From Roseitalea porphyridii (GTDB lineage Bacteria; Pseudomonadota; Alphaproteobacteria; Rhizobiales; Rhizobiaceae), in assembly GCF_004331955.1 (NCBI RefSeq), contig NZ_CP036532.1, positions 62,001-126,000 of the forward strand: a stretch of DNA of 64,000 bases, given 5' to 3'. Both the position numbers and the translations under genes were made by a program. Shown here in pieces: positions 21,149 to 30,696 of the stretch. Position 1 is the first letter of the stretch, and the number at the start of each line of letters is the position of its first letter. The notes under the pieces are model-generated. The model saw only the letters and a list, made by a program, of their open reading frames with translations. It was not told the DNA's origin and searched no databases.

Positions 21149-21334
21149 ATGGCCGTCCGCACCGTCATGACCCGTTCAGCGCTCGCCGCGCTCCTTCTCG
21201 CGCTCGCCGCCTGCGGCCGCGCAGGACCGCTCGAACCGCCGCCTGCCAGCGCCACGGCGACAACGGGTCAGGCGGCCGATCCTGAACCGGCCCCCGCCGA
21301 CCGCGGTTTCATCCTCGATCCGCTGATCGAGTGA
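21149..21334 (+). CDS. lptM: Small LptM-like lipoprotein
   Basis: This 61-residue protein has a type II signal peptide with lipobox LAAC (Cys in LALAACGRAGPLEPP) and the conserved CGxxGPL-type segment right after the lipidated cysteine that defines LptM (formerly YifL). LptM assists oxidation and assembly of the LPS translocon LptD/LptE. In E. coli the gene precedes dapF; here it precedes lysA 10 bases downstream, a similar lysine-gene linkage. An internal ATG at 21167 (MTRSALAALL) is an equally good start. Confidence 0.82.
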   Translation: MAVRTVMTRSALAALLLALAACGRAGPLEPPPASATATTGQAADPEPAPADRGFILDPLIE

Positions 21335-21344
21335 GCGCAGGTCC

Positions 21345-22610
21345 GTGAACCATTTCCAGTACCGTGATGGCGTCCTTTACGCCGAGGACGTGCCGCTGCC
21401 GTCGATCGCCGAGGCCGTCGGCACGCCGTTCTACTGCTATTCGACCGCCACGCTGACGCGCCATTACGAGGTCTTCGCCGGCGCCTTTTCCGACATCGAC
21501 GCGCTGATCTGCTACGCGCTGAAGGCCAATTCGAACCAGGCAGTGCTGGCGACGCTTGCCAGGCTCGGCGCGGGCGCCGACGTGGTCTCGGAGGGCGAAT
21601 TGCGGCGCGCGCTCGCCGCCGGCATCACCCCCGACAGGATCATGTTCTCCGGCGTCGGCAAGACCGCCGCCGAAATGGATTTCGCGCTTTCGGTCGGCAT
21701 CCGCTGCTTCAACGTGGAATCCGAGCCCGAACTGGAACTGCTGTCGGACCGCGCCGTCGCCGCCGGCACGACCGCGCCTGTCTCGATCCGCATCAATCCC
21801 GATGTCGATGCCAGGACGCACGCCAAGATCACCACCGGCCGCAGCGGCGACAAGTTCGGCATTTCATGGCTGAAGGCGCGCGACGTCTATCGCCACGCCG
21901 CGGCGCTGCCGGGCCTGCGCGTCAACGGCATCGACATGCATATAGGCAGCCAGATCACCGACATGCAGCCCTTCGATGCCGCCTTCGCCCTGCTCGCCGA
22001 ACTGGTCGGAACGCTGCGCGCCGACGGGCACGCGATCGAGCACGTCGACCTGGGCGGCGGGCTCGGCATTCCCTATCGCGGCGACAACAATCCGCCGCCG
22101 CTGCCCGACGACTACAGCGCCATCGTCAGGAAGCATCTGGGTCCGCTCGGCGTGACGACGATCTTCGAGCCCGGCCGGCTGATCGCCGGCAATGCCGGCG
22201 TGCTGGTCACGACGACGCTCTTTCTCAAGCAGGCCGACCACAAGAACTATCTGATCGTCGACGCGGCGATGAACGACCTGATCCGGCCGACGCTCTACGA
22301 CGCCTGGCACGACATCGAACCGGTCCGGCTGCCCGCGGACGACGCGCCGCGCCTGACGCTCGATGTCGTCGGTCCGGTCTGCGAGACCGGCGATTATCTC
22401 GGCCATGACAGGGAGATGGCACGGCCCGAACCGGGCGATCTGTTCGCGATCCGCACCGCCGGCGCCTATGGTGCGGTGCAGGCGGGAACCTACAATTCGC
22501 GCCTGCTGGTGCCCGAGGTGATCGTCCATGGCGACCGCTGGCATCTGGCGCGCCGGCGGCCTTCCTATGACGAGATGATCGGCATGGACAGCGTGCCCGC
22601 CTGGCTCTGA
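21345..22610 (+). CDS. lysA: Diaminopimelate decarboxylase
   Basis: This 421-residue PLP enzyme converts meso-diaminopimelate to lysine. Lys60 in YALKAN is the PLP-binding lysine, HIGSQI and the glycine-rich GGGLGIPY bind the phosphate, and CETGD near residue 347 supplies the catalytic cysteine of the neighbouring subunit. It starts at GTG 21345; MNHFQYRDGVLYAEDVP aligns with rhizobial LysA. It is probably co-transcribed with lptM. Confidence 0.96.
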   Translation: MNHFQYRDGVLYAEDVPLPSIAEAVGTPFYCYSTATLTRHYEVFAGAFSDIDALICYALKANSNQAVLATLARLGAGADVVSEGELRRALAAGITPDRIMFSGVGKTAAEMDFALSVGIRCFNVESEPELELLSDRAVAAGTTAPVSIRINPDVDARTHAKITTGRSGDKFGISWLKARDVYRHAAALPGLRVNGIDMHIGSQITDMQPFDAAFALLAELVGTLRADGHAIEHVDLGGGLGIPYRGDNNPPPLPDDYSAIVRKHLGPLGVTTIFEPGRLIAGNAGVLVTTTLFLKQADHKNYLIVDAAMNDLIRPTLYDAWHDIEPVRLPADDAPRLTLDVVGPVCETGDYLGHDREMARPEPGDLFAIRTAGAYGAVQAGTYNSRLLVPEVIVHGDRWHLARRRPSYDEMIGMDSVPAWL

Positions 22611-22713
22611 GCGCCCGAACCGCGCTGCGGATTACAAAAGCGTGAGCGGTTTTCGCCTCGCCAACGCCATATATGCTGCTATCTTCGCCATGGTGAGACG
22701 AGGACACCGCACC

Positions 22714-25347
22714 ATGGCCGCACCTCCTTCCGCCGCCCCGGAGAACCCCCGCGACGAACACGACCACGAAAGAGACGGCCATGACATCCGCCGCCTGAAC
22801 GCCGGCGCCGGCCTGGGTTTTGCGCGCTGGTTCAGCCGCGCCGTGATCGTCGCCGAACGCGTCGCCCCGCTCGTCCTGCCGCTGACCCTCGTCGTCTGCC
22901 TGTTCCTGATCCTGTCCTGGTTCGGCTTCTTCCGCGCCGTTCCCGACCTGGTCCGGATCGGCACGGCGATCGTGCTCGGCCTCGCCGGTCTGGCATCGCT
23001 GTGGCCGCTGCGGCATCTGGTCATGCCGGCCGATTTCGACGTCGACCACCGGCTCGAACGCGACAATCGCCTGGCGCACCGGCCGATCACCACGCAGGAC
23101 GATGCGCTGGCGCGCGACGACGATCCGTTCGCACGCGCCCTTTGGAAGGCGCATCAGGAACGCATCGCAAGGGGCCTTGGCCGCGTCGATCCGGTCCGCG
23201 CCCGGACGACCATCCCGGCGCGCGATCCATGGGCCCTGCGCGCACTGGTGCCGCTGCTCCTCGTGACCGCCTTCGCCTTTTCCTTCGCGCCGGGAGGCGG
23301 CGCGCTGACCGACATCGCCCGCAGCCACTCAAGCGAGGTCGTCGTGCCGGCCCGCGTCGATGCCTGGGTCACACCGCCCGCCTATACGGGCATCGCGCCG
23401 ATCTTCCTGACCTCGGACCTGAACGCCGACAAGTCCGCCTTCACCGTGCCCGAGGGCAGCGTCGTGACGGTCCGCATCGCCGGCGGTAACGGGGCCGAGC
23501 AGGTCAGCTTCCCTTCGCCGGACGTCGCGGTCGAGGCAGAAGGCGGCGCCGACGGTCAGGCCCGCGCCTTCGAGACCGTGGTCGACGCGGGCGGCGAACT
23601 GGCGATCACCGACGGCGAAACGGCGCTCGGCCGCTGGACCGTCACCATGACCGAGGACGACGCGCCCGAAATCGCCTTTGCCGCCGAGAACCCGCTCGAA
23701 CGGGCCGCCAACGGTACGATGACGTTGAGCTATGTGACGACGGACGATTACCGCGTCGCCGGCGCGCGCGGCCTGATCGAGCTCGCCGCCCCCGATGCGG
23801 AGGGCACGCGGCCGCTCTACGATCCGCCCGAGCTGCCGCTCTCGCTGCCGCGCCGCAATGCCGACGATGGCTCCGCCCGCACCGTCCGCGATCTGACCGA
23901 GCATCCGTGGGCCGGCGCCGAGGTTCGCATGACGCTCGAGGCGGAGGACGATCTGGGTCAGATCGGGCAAAGCGCCACCCGCACGCTCGTGCTGCCCGGC
24001 CGGCCCTTCTCCAATCCGCTGGCGCGCGCGATCATCGAGCAGCGCCGGCATCTTGCGCTCGACGCCAACCGGCAGGACGCCATCGTCGATCTGTTCGATG
24101 CGTTGATGCTCTATCCCGAGGAGACGATCGACAACGCCTCCCATTTCCTCGGCCTGTCGACGGCCCGCACGCGGCTGGCCGACGCACGCAACGACGACCA
24201 GTTGCGCGACGTGGTCGACTATCTGTGGGAGGTGGCCCGCCAGATCGAGGATGGCGGACTGACCGATGCCGAGCGCCGCCTGCAGCAGGCCCAGCAGGCG
24301 CTGCGCGAAGCGCTCGAGAACGGCGCCTCCGAAGAGGAGATCGCCCGGCTGATGGACGAGCTGCGCCAGGCGATGCAGGACTACATGCGCGAGTTCGCCG
24401 AGCGCGCACTGAACGATCCCGACCTCGCGCAGCAGATGCCGCAGATGGACGGGCAGGAACTGACGCCGCAGACGCTCGACGAGATGATGGACCAGCTCGA
24501 GGAAATGGCCCAGTCGGGCGCGCGCGAGCAGGCCATGCAGATGCTCGACCAGCTCCAGAACATGATGAACAACCTTCAGATGGCGCGGCCCAATCCCCAG
24601 GGCGAGGGCCAGAACCCGGCCCAGCAGCAGATGAACGAACTGGGCGAGATCCTGCGCGAGCAGCAGGAGCTGATGGACGAGACCTTCCGCCAGAACCGGC
24701 AGGGACAGCAAGGTCAGCAGGGTCAACCCAACCAGCAGGGCCAGATGGGGCAGAACGGCCAGCAGCCGGGCCAGCAACCCGGACAGCAGCCGGGCCAGCA
24801 GGGCCAGCAGCCCGGACAGGGGCAGATGGGACAGAATGGCGAGGGCCAGCAGCGCGGTCCGGGACTGCAGGGACTTGCGCCCGGCCAGCAGGCCCTTCAG
24901 CAGCGGCTCGACGACTTCATGGAGGGGCTGCGCGGCATGGGCATCGAGCCGGGCGACGACTTCGGCGAGGCCGGCCGTTCGATGGGCGAGGCCGGCGAGG
25001 CGCTGGGCGGCAACGAGGGCGAGCAGGCGCTGGCCGAACAGGGCAACGCGATGGACGCGCTCAGACGCGGCGCCGGCGAGATGATGCAGCAGATGCAGCA
25101 GCAGGCCCAGAACGGACAGGCCGGCTCGATGGAACCCGGCGGAACCCGCAACGGTGACAGCCGCGATCCGCTCGGCCGGCCGCAGCGCTCATCGGGCCCC
25201 GATTTCGGCGAGTCGGTCGACGTGCCCGACGAGATCGACGTGCGTCGCGCCCGCGAGATCCTCGATGCGATCCGCGAGCGGCTCGGCAACGCGCTGTCGC
25301 CGCAGCTCGAGCGCGAATATCTCGAGCGGCTGCTGGATCTGCGCTGA
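22714..25347 (+). CDS. TIGR02302/DUF4175 family membrane protein
   Basis: From ATG 22714 (AGGA nine bases upstream) the protein has 877 residues; GTG 22642 and ATG 22690 are open alternatives. It has two transmembrane helices at about 50-72 and 82-100 and a third near 172-190, then a long periplasmic region. Residues ~640-720 include Met/Gln-rich helices followed by a Gly/Gln repeat tract, and the end is a helix DEIDVRRAREILDAIRERL. This is the architecture of the TIGR02302 family, found near lysA in Rhizobiales and of unknown function. The large periplasmic domain suggests a cell-envelope role, which is inference. Confidence 0.85.
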   Translation: MAAPPSAAPENPRDEHDHERDGHDIRRLNAGAGLGFARWFSRAVIVAERVAPLVLPLTLVVCLFLILSWFGFFRAVPDLVRIGTAIVLGLAGLASLWPLRHLVMPADFDVDHRLERDNRLAHRPITTQDDALARDDDPFARALWKAHQERIARGLGRVDPVRARTTIPARDPWALRALVPLLLVTAFAFSFAPGGGALTDIARSHSSEVVVPARVDAWVTPPAYTGIAPIFLTSDLNADKSAFTVPEGSVVTVRIAGGNGAEQVSFPSPDVAVEAEGGADGQARAFETVVDAGGELAITDGETALGRWTVTMTEDDAPEIAFAAENPLERAANGTMTLSYVTTDDYRVAGARGLIELAAPDAEGTRPLYDPPELPLSLPRRNADDGSARTVRDLTEHPWAGAEVRMTLEAEDDLGQIGQSATRTLVLPGRPFSNPLARAIIEQRRHLALDANRQDAIVDLFDALMLYPEETIDNASHFLGLSTARTRLADARNDDQLRDVVDYLWEVARQIEDGGLTDAERRLQQAQQALREALENGASEEEIARLMDELRQAMQDYMREFAERALNDPDLAQQMPQMDGQELTPQTLDEMMDQLEEMAQSGAREQAMQMLDQLQNMMNNLQMARPNPQGEGQNPAQQQMNELGEILREQQELMDETFRQNRQGQQGQQGQPNQQGQMGQNGQQPGQQPGQQPGQQGQQPGQGQMGQNGEGQQRGPGLQGLAPGQQALQQRLDDFMEGLRGMGIEPGDDFGEAGRSMGEAGEALGGNEGEQALAEQGNAMDALRRGAGEMMQQMQQQAQNGQAGSMEPGGTRNGDSRDPLGRPQRSSGPDFGESVDVPDEIDVRRAREILDAIRERLGNALSPQLEREYLERLLDLR
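24691..24855 (+). repeat. In-frame Gln/Gly tandem repeat tract
   Basis: Imperfect copies of a 12- to 15-base unit encode GQQ, GQQP and GQM units at about residues 660-714 of the TIGR02302 protein (PGQQPGQQPGQQ). Such tracts change length by slippage in frame. Length may therefore vary among strains. Confidence 0.8.
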
Positions 25348-25424
25348 ACGGGATAATGCCGGCCGACGCGCCGCCGAGACATGACGGGCGCGATGCCGGC
25401 CGAATGCGAGCCGGCGCGGCCGAT

Positions 25425-26924
25425 TCAGTAGGTCACGGTCTTGTAGTACGCGCCCGGAACGAGCCGTTCGTCGGGCTCGAGCCCGTTGAGCACGCGGAAG
25501 AAGCCGGCCCGATCCGTGCTGCCAAGCATCGTCCGTGACAGCGTATCCACCGTGTCGCCGGCACCGGCGCGGACGACGCGGATACGCAGCGGCTTGAGTT
25601 CGGCTTTTTCAGCGTCCGACAGAAGCCGGAACCCGGTGCGGCTGTTCTGCGCCAATGGTTCGAGCGCGGCCGATCCCACCGGAACGGCCACGAGCACGCG
25701 ATAGACCTGCGCCGGTCCACGCACCACCGTCACATCGAACGCCCAGCGACCGACGGTCGCCCGAGCCACCGCGGCGTCGAGCCCGTTGACCTTCGTCGCG
25801 CGCACGCTCGACCGGTCGAGCCCTTCGACCCAGCCGCTGAGCAGATAATCGGTGAGCGCCTGGGTGCTCGGGACGTCGACACCGTCGAAACGGATGCCGG
25901 CGCCGTCGCTCGCACGCGCGGCAAGCACGGCTTCGGGGCGGTTCTCGATCTCGAAGCCGGCCGGGAACTCGAATGCGATGCCGAGTTCGGCATGGGCATA
26001 GGTGTTGCCGCGCACATAACCCTCGTCAGGACTGTCGCCGAACAGCATGCCGTCGATGCCCGCCAGATAGGCGTTGCGGTCGCGTTCGCCCACGGTCCCC
26101 GGCGCGCCGAGCTTGCGCGCATGGCCGAGCGCCAGCGAGACGCGCTGCGGCGTCGACGGATGCGTCGAAAGAAAGTCGAGGCTGTTCTCCTGCGCGCTCG
26201 AACCGCTGCGGAACGCATTGAAGGCGCTCATCGCCTGCTGGAAGTCGGCGGCCGCATAGGGATCGAAGCCCGCTTCACCCATCGCCGCAATGCCGATCGC
26301 ATCGGCCTCCAGCTCCTGATTACGCGAGAACTGCGCCAGCGCCACCTTGCCGCGCGCCAGGGCGCGCTCTCCGGCCGCCTTGTCCGAAAGGACCTCGGAG
26401 ACGACGCGGCTCGCCAGAACGGCCTCGGCCTCGCGCTGCTGCCGCAGGACACCGTGATTGGCGGTCACGTGCGCCATCTCGTGCGCGATCACCGCGCCCA
26501 GTTCCGCCGAATCGTTGGCGACCGCCAAAAGGCCGCGCGAGACGTAGAGATAGCCGCCGGGCAGGGCGAACGCGTTGATCACCGGCGTGTCGAGGATCGA
26601 GACCTGGTAGACCTGGCTGGGATTGTCGGAGACCGTCACCAGCCGGCCGACGATGCCGGCCACCATGCGCTCGAGCCGGGTGTCCGAATATTCGCCGCCA
26701 TAGGAGGCAAGGATGCGCGGATGCTGGGCCGCGCCGATGCGCGCCAGGCGTCCGGTGCGCACATTGTCGGCGATGACGGGCCGCGCCGACGGCGAAAGGT
26801 CGGAATCAAGCCCCATATTGGTCAGCGACGTGCAGCCCGCCAGCGCCACCGCCGCACCGGCGAGCAGCATCGCCCGGCGCAGGCGCCGGCTCACAATCTG
26901 CCAGGGTCGGTCCGGTTGGTGCAT
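25425..26924 (-). CDS. M48-family zinc metalloprotease, lipoprotein
   Basis: This 499-residue protein has a lipoprotein signal peptide with Cys31 in LLAGAAVALAGCTS, a peptidase M48 domain with the zinc-binding HEMAH at 148-152 and the third ligand in NQELEADAIG, then a C-terminal region (VRAGAGDTVDTLSRTML, ERLVPGAYYKTV) resembling a LysM-like substrate-binding module. It is related to BepA/YfgC, which degrades or matures outer-membrane proteins, though without the TPR region. The frame is open 76 codons upstream; ATG 26924 has AGAGG in range and gives the signal peptide. Confidence 0.88.
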   Translation of the reverse strand: MHQPDRPWQIVSRRLRRAMLLAGAAVALAGCTSLTNMGLDSDLSPSARPVIADNVRTGRLARIGAAQHPRILASYGGEYSDTRLERMVAGIVGRLVTVSDNPSQVYQVSILDTPVINAFALPGGYLYVSRGLLAVANDSAELGAVIAHEMAHVTANHGVLRQQREAEAVLASRVVSEVLSDKAAGERALARGKVALAQFSRNQELEADAIGIAAMGEAGFDPYAAADFQQAMSAFNAFRSGSSAQENSLDFLSTHPSTPQRVSLALGHARKLGAPGTVGERDRNAYLAGIDGMLFGDSPDEGYVRGNTYAHAELGIAFEFPAGFEIENRPEAVLAARASDGAGIRFDGVDVPSTQALTDYLLSGWVEGLDRSSVRATKVNGLDAAVARATVGRWAFDVTVVRGPAQVYRVLVAVPVGSAALEPLAQNSRTGFRLLSDAEKAELKPLRIRVVRAGAGDTVDTLSRTMLGSTDRAGFFRVLNGLEPDERLVPGAYYKTVTY

Positions 26925-27048
26925 TGCGCGCCGCCTCTGGTGCGGCCGCTCGCCGCAGGGTCTTCGGGCAATCAGCCCCTTGCTGGTTAAAGCCCGGTTA
27001 AGCTTCCCGGGCAACGCCCCTGTGGCGGCCAAATCTGGCAAAAGCGCG

Positions 27049-27786
27049 TCAAGACGGCGTCTGTCTCGAACCCAGATAGGCACGGACCGTCTCGTTTTCA
27101 CCGTCATCGAGCAATCGGTCCGTCGGGCCCTGGGCGGCGACACGGCCGCCATCGATGAAGACGAGGTCGGAGGCGATCCGGCGCGCGTCGTCCGGATCGT
27201 GGCTGACCATGATCACCGTCATCGCCATCCGCCGGTGGAGGTCGGCCACCAGATCGAGCATCGCCGCGCGCAGCGCGGGCCCGAGCGATCCGAACGCCTC
27301 GTCAAGCATCAGCACGGGCCGATCGCGCACCAGCGCGCGGGCGATGGCGACGCGCTGGCGCTCCCCGCCGGACAGCGCGCCGGGCTTGCGGGTCTCGTAG
27401 CCGGCAAGTCCGACCGCATCGAGCGCCTCGGCGAGCTTGCCGCGCGCGGCCGAATCGAGCCTGAGATCGGGCGCGATGCCAAGGCCGACATTGGCGGCCA
27501 CGTCGAGATGGGCGAACAGATTGTTGTCCTGAAAGACGATCGAAACCGGACGACGCGCCGGCGGCAGGCGCGTGATATCCGCATCGCCGATCAGAATGCG
27601 GCCACTCTCGGCCCGCTCGAAGCCGGCGATCAGCGCCAGCAGCGTCGACTTGCCCGACCCGCTCGGCCCCATCACCGAGGTCACCCGTCCCGGCGCGAAG
27701 GCGCAATCAAAACGCATCGCCGGCTCGTCCGGCCGGTAGCGGAACGACAGCGCCTCGCACCGCACACTGGTGCCGCCCCCGCTCAT
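27049..27786 (-). CDS. thiQ: Thiamine ABC transporter ATPase
   Basis: This 245-residue ATPase drives thiamine/TPP uptake with ThiP and ThiB. Walker A is GPSGSGKST, the signature motif LSGGERQRVAIARAL, Walker B VLMLDEAF and the switch histidine sits in VSHDPDDA. Its ATG overlaps the thiP stop (ATGA). It is the last gene of thiBPQ, transcribed leftwards under the TPP riboswitch. Confidence 0.95.
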   Translation of the reverse strand: MSGGGTSVRCEALSFRYRPDEPAMRFDCAFAPGRVTSVMGPSGSGKSTLLALIAGFERAESGRILIGDADITRLPPARRPVSIVFQDNNLFAHLDVAANVGLGIAPDLRLDSAARGKLAEALDAVGLAGYETRKPGALSGGERQRVAIARALVRDRPVLMLDEAFGSLGPALRAAMLDLVADLHRRMAMTVIMVSHDPDDARRIASDLVFIDGGRVAAQGPTDRLLDDGENETVRAYLGSRQTPS

Positions 27787-29417
27787 CGTGCCGCCCCCGG
27801 CGCCGACCGACGCGCAAAGTGTTCGGCGGCCAGCATGAGGATCATCGTCATCACCATCAGGATCAGCGCAAGGCCCGCCGCATCGTCCGTGCGATAGGCG
27901 CCCATGCGCTGCAGGATGAGGAACGGCATGGTCCGCACCTGCTCGGAACCGAACAGGGCGATCACGCCGAGATCGCCGAGCGACAGGGCGAAGGCGAATG
28001 CCGAGGCCGCGATCAGCGGCGCCCGCAACACGGGCCAGGACACGAGCCGCGCGCGCGCAAGGCCGCCGATGCCCAGATGCGCGCACAGCCGGCCGTGCCG
28101 TTCCTCGGCGGCGAGCATGGCCGGCAGCATCAGCCGGGCGGCAAACGGCATCGCCATCGCCGCGTTGACCGAAACCACCATGAAGGGTGCGGCCGCATAG
28201 ACGTCCGTGACCGTGCGCAGGGCGATGAACCAACCCGCCGCGATGACGATCGGCGGCACCACCAGGATCAGCGAGGGCGCCTGCGCAAGAACGGTCTCCC
28301 AGGTGCCGGGCGCGCCGGAGAAGCGACGTCGCGCCGCCAGCACGACAGCGCCCCGGCACAGAAGGCCCGCCAGCAGGACGGCGAGCAACGCCGCCAGAAG
28401 GCCCAGGCCGATCGAGGTGCCGATCGCGCCCAGAACCGACCGCTGCGTGAACAGACGGCCGAGATCGGCGACCAGTCCGCCGGCGATGATGGCGATGAAC
28501 GGCAGGGCGACGAAGACGACCGCGACCAGAACGACGAGCGCGGGTACCCGGCCTGCAAGACCGCGCGCCCCGACGACCGGCGCGCGACGGTCGGCCTCGG
28601 CGACCGTCATGCCCGACTCGACCGCGCCCCCGGCCAGCGCGAACAGGGCGACGGCCGTGATCGTGATCGCCAGTTGCAGCAGCGTGAGCACGACCGCCCG
28701 CGGAATGTCGAAGTCGAAGGTCAGAGCCTGGTAGAGGGCCACCTCCAGCGTGGTGGCGCGCGGGCCGCCGCCGAGGATCAGGACGATGGCGAAGCTGGTC
28801 ACGCACAGCATGAAGATCAGTGCCGACGCGCTCGCGGCGGCCGGGCGCATGATCGGCCAGTCGACCAGCCGGAACCGGCTGACCGGACCCATGCCGAGCT
28901 GGCCGGCAAGCCGGTCATATTCGGCCGGCATCACGGCCAGCGCCCCGAACAGGATGCGCGCCGCCAGCGGCAGGTTGAAGAACACATGCGCGATCAGGAT
29001 GCCCGAAAGACCGTAGATCGACGGCGCGGCGAGCCCGGCCCTTTCGGCCAGCGCGCGAACAACGCCCTGTTCGCCATAGAGCGCGACGATGCCGAGCACG
29101 GCGACGATCTGCGGCAGCGCCAGCGGCAGGGCGAACAGCGCCAGCGCAGCCCGGCGCAGCCAGCCATCGGCGAGACGATGGAAGGCGATCGCCACCGGAA
29201 TGGCGAGCCCGACCGACAGCAGCGTCGACAGCACCGCCTGCCACAGGGTGAAGCGCACGATGCGCCAGACGGTCGGATCGGCGAGAACCGACATGGCATC
29301 GGGCGCCGTGCCGGCCTGGCCAGCGAGCGCGCCGATCGCAACCAGACACAGCCCGATCAGAACGACACCGGCCGCCATGGCACCGGCCAGAGCCGGGCGC
29401 ATGGCCACCACCGTCAT
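27783..29417 (-). CDS. thiP: Thiamine ABC transporter permease
   Basis: This 544-residue permease is a duplicated binding-protein-dependent transport membrane domain with about twelve transmembrane helices; each half carries an EAA-like cytoplasmic loop (GPVSRFRLVDWPIMRP in the first half and RARLVSWPVLRAPLI in the second). The fused double-permease form is characteristic of ThiP. A Met at residue 6 (MRPALAG) is an alternative start. It begins 13 bases after thiB stops. Confidence 0.95.
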   Translation of the reverse strand: MTVVAMRPALAGAMAAGVVLIGLCLVAIGALAGQAGTAPDAMSVLADPTVWRIVRFTLWQAVLSTLLSVGLAIPVAIAFHRLADGWLRRAALALFALPLALPQIVAVLGIVALYGEQGVVRALAERAGLAAPSIYGLSGILIAHVFFNLPLAARILFGALAVMPAEYDRLAGQLGMGPVSRFRLVDWPIMRPAAASASALIFMLCVTSFAIVLILGGGPRATTLEVALYQALTFDFDIPRAVVLTLLQLAITITAVALFALAGGAVESGMTVAEADRRAPVVGARGLAGRVPALVVLVAVVFVALPFIAIIAGGLVADLGRLFTQRSVLGAIGTSIGLGLLAALLAVLLAGLLCRGAVVLAARRRFSGAPGTWETVLAQAPSLILVVPPIVIAAGWFIALRTVTDVYAAAPFMVVSVNAAMAMPFAARLMLPAMLAAEERHGRLCAHLGIGGLARARLVSWPVLRAPLIAASAFAFALSLGDLGVIALFGSEQVRTMPFLILQRMGAYRTDDAAGLALILMVMTMILMLAAEHFARRSAPGAAR

Positions 29418-29430
29418 CGCGCCCGCCCGG

Positions 29431-30450
29431 TCATCGGCTGAACGCCTCGAGCCACTGGTCGGTCCACGCCTTGCGGTTCTCGGAGACCGTTTCCGGGTCG
29501 AACAGGAGCGCTTCGTCCGGATCGACCATCTCGCCGAAGACCGGATCGATCGCGTCCACCGGCATGAAGGCCGGCAGCATCCAGTTGGTCTGCGGGATGA
29601 TCTGCTGGAATGCCTCGCCGGTCATGAACTGCAGGAAGTCGCCGGCCAGTTCGTTGTCCGCCGCCTGGCTGGTGAGCGCGGCGACCTCGATCTGCATGTA
29701 GTGGCCTTCCTCGAACGCCATTGCCTGGTAGCGTTCGGTCTCGTCCAGCAGGATATGGACCGCCGGAGACGTCGTGTAGGACAGCACCATCGGCACTTCG
29801 CCGTTGGTGAACAGATTGTAGGCCTCCGACCAGCCCGGCGTGACGGTCAGAACCCGGTCGGCCAGCTTCTCGTACGCCGCAGGCGCCTCCTCGCCATAGA
29901 GCTTCTTCAGCCACAGCAGCAGACCGAGGCCCGGCGTCGAGGTGCGCGGATCCTGAATGGCGATCTTCGACGCGTCTTCGCTGTTCAGAAACGCCTCCAT
30001 CGAGGCGTAGGGCTCGTCGATCGTCTCGGTGTCGTAGACGACCGCGAAGTAGCCGAAGTCGAACGGCACGAACATCTCGTCGTCCCAACCGCCGGGGATG
30101 GCGGTCTCGGGCATGTCGATACCGTGCGGCGCGAAGAAGCCGCTTTCGCGCGCCTCGGCCATCAGATTGGTGTCGAGGCCGAGCACGATGTCGGCATCGG
30201 TACGGCCACCTTCCAGCCGCAGCCGGTTGAGCAGCGCCACGCCATCGGCGACCGAGACGAACTCGAGGTCGCAGGCGCATTGCGCCTCGAAAGCCTCCTC
30301 CACCTGCGGGCCCGGGCCCCATTCGGCGGTGAAGCTGTCATAGGTGTAGACGGTCAGCGTCCGGTCGTTCTGCGCCAGGGCGGGCGCGACGAGGATGGAG
30401 CCGGCGGCCAGCGCGGCAAGAGTGGAACGGATAAGGGACGGGGCGTGCAT
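29431..30450 (-). CDS. thiB: Thiamine ABC transporter substrate-binding protein
   Basis: This 339-residue periplasmic protein binds thiamine and its phosphates. It starts with a signal peptide (ALAAGSILVAPALA, cleavage near residue 26), followed by LTVYTYDSFTAEWGPGPQV, a ThiB hallmark. GGAGGTG lies just upstream of the ATG. The leader contains a TPP riboswitch, so import is shut off when the cofactor is plentiful. First gene of thiBPQ. Confidence 0.95.
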   Translation of the reverse strand: MHAPSLIRSTLAALAAGSILVAPALAQNDRTLTVYTYDSFTAEWGPGPQVEEAFEAQCACDLEFVSVADGVALLNRLRLEGGRTDADIVLGLDTNLMAEARESGFFAPHGIDMPETAIPGGWDDEMFVPFDFGYFAVVYDTETIDEPYASMEAFLNSEDASKIAIQDPRTSTPGLGLLLWLKKLYGEEAPAAYEKLADRVLTVTPGWSEAYNLFTNGEVPMVLSYTTSPAVHILLDETERYQAMAFEEGHYMQIEVAALTSQAADNELAGDFLQFMTGEAFQQIIPQTNWMLPAFMPVDAIDPVFGEMVDPDEALLFDPETVSENRKAWTDQWLEAFSR

Positions 30451-30514
30451 TTCGGCACCTCCATGGTTCGTGTTGAACGGGACAGGCGCCGGCGGTCAAA
30501 GCCGCACAATCGCG

Positions 30515-30595
30515 TCTAATCCCTACGCCGGTGCTAACCGGATCAGGTTCATCGGGTTGGCTTTCGCCTCTCAGCCGTTTCCGGCACCCCGTTAG
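30515..30595 (-). promoter_or_regulatory. TPP riboswitch (THI element)
   Basis: Read leftwards, the element shows the invariant THI segments in order: GGGGTGCC, GGCTGAGAGG, an ACCC segment, GAACCTGATCCGGTTAG and CACCGGCGTAGGGA. It ends about 64 bases before the thiB ATG. Position and direction fit feedback control of thiBPQ by thiamine pyrophosphate. No clear terminator with a T-run follows, so translational control of thiB is more likely than attenuation. Confidence 0.95.
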
Positions 30596-30696
30596 AAGCA
30601 ACACGGACCTAGCAACGCGGTTCGCACAATTCAAGCCAAACCTGCCGATCCAACCAAACCCTTGGCGCGACGCGGGAAAGCGCGATAAGCGGGGGC

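Noticed and set aside
22642-22713. GTG start 24 codons upstream of the TIGR02302 protein
   Set aside because: Homologous N-termini and the AGGA spacing favour ATG 22714.
24691-24855. CRISPR-like repeats
   Set aside because: Short, degenerate, in-frame units inside a coding sequence, without spacers. No CRISPR array elsewhere in the window.
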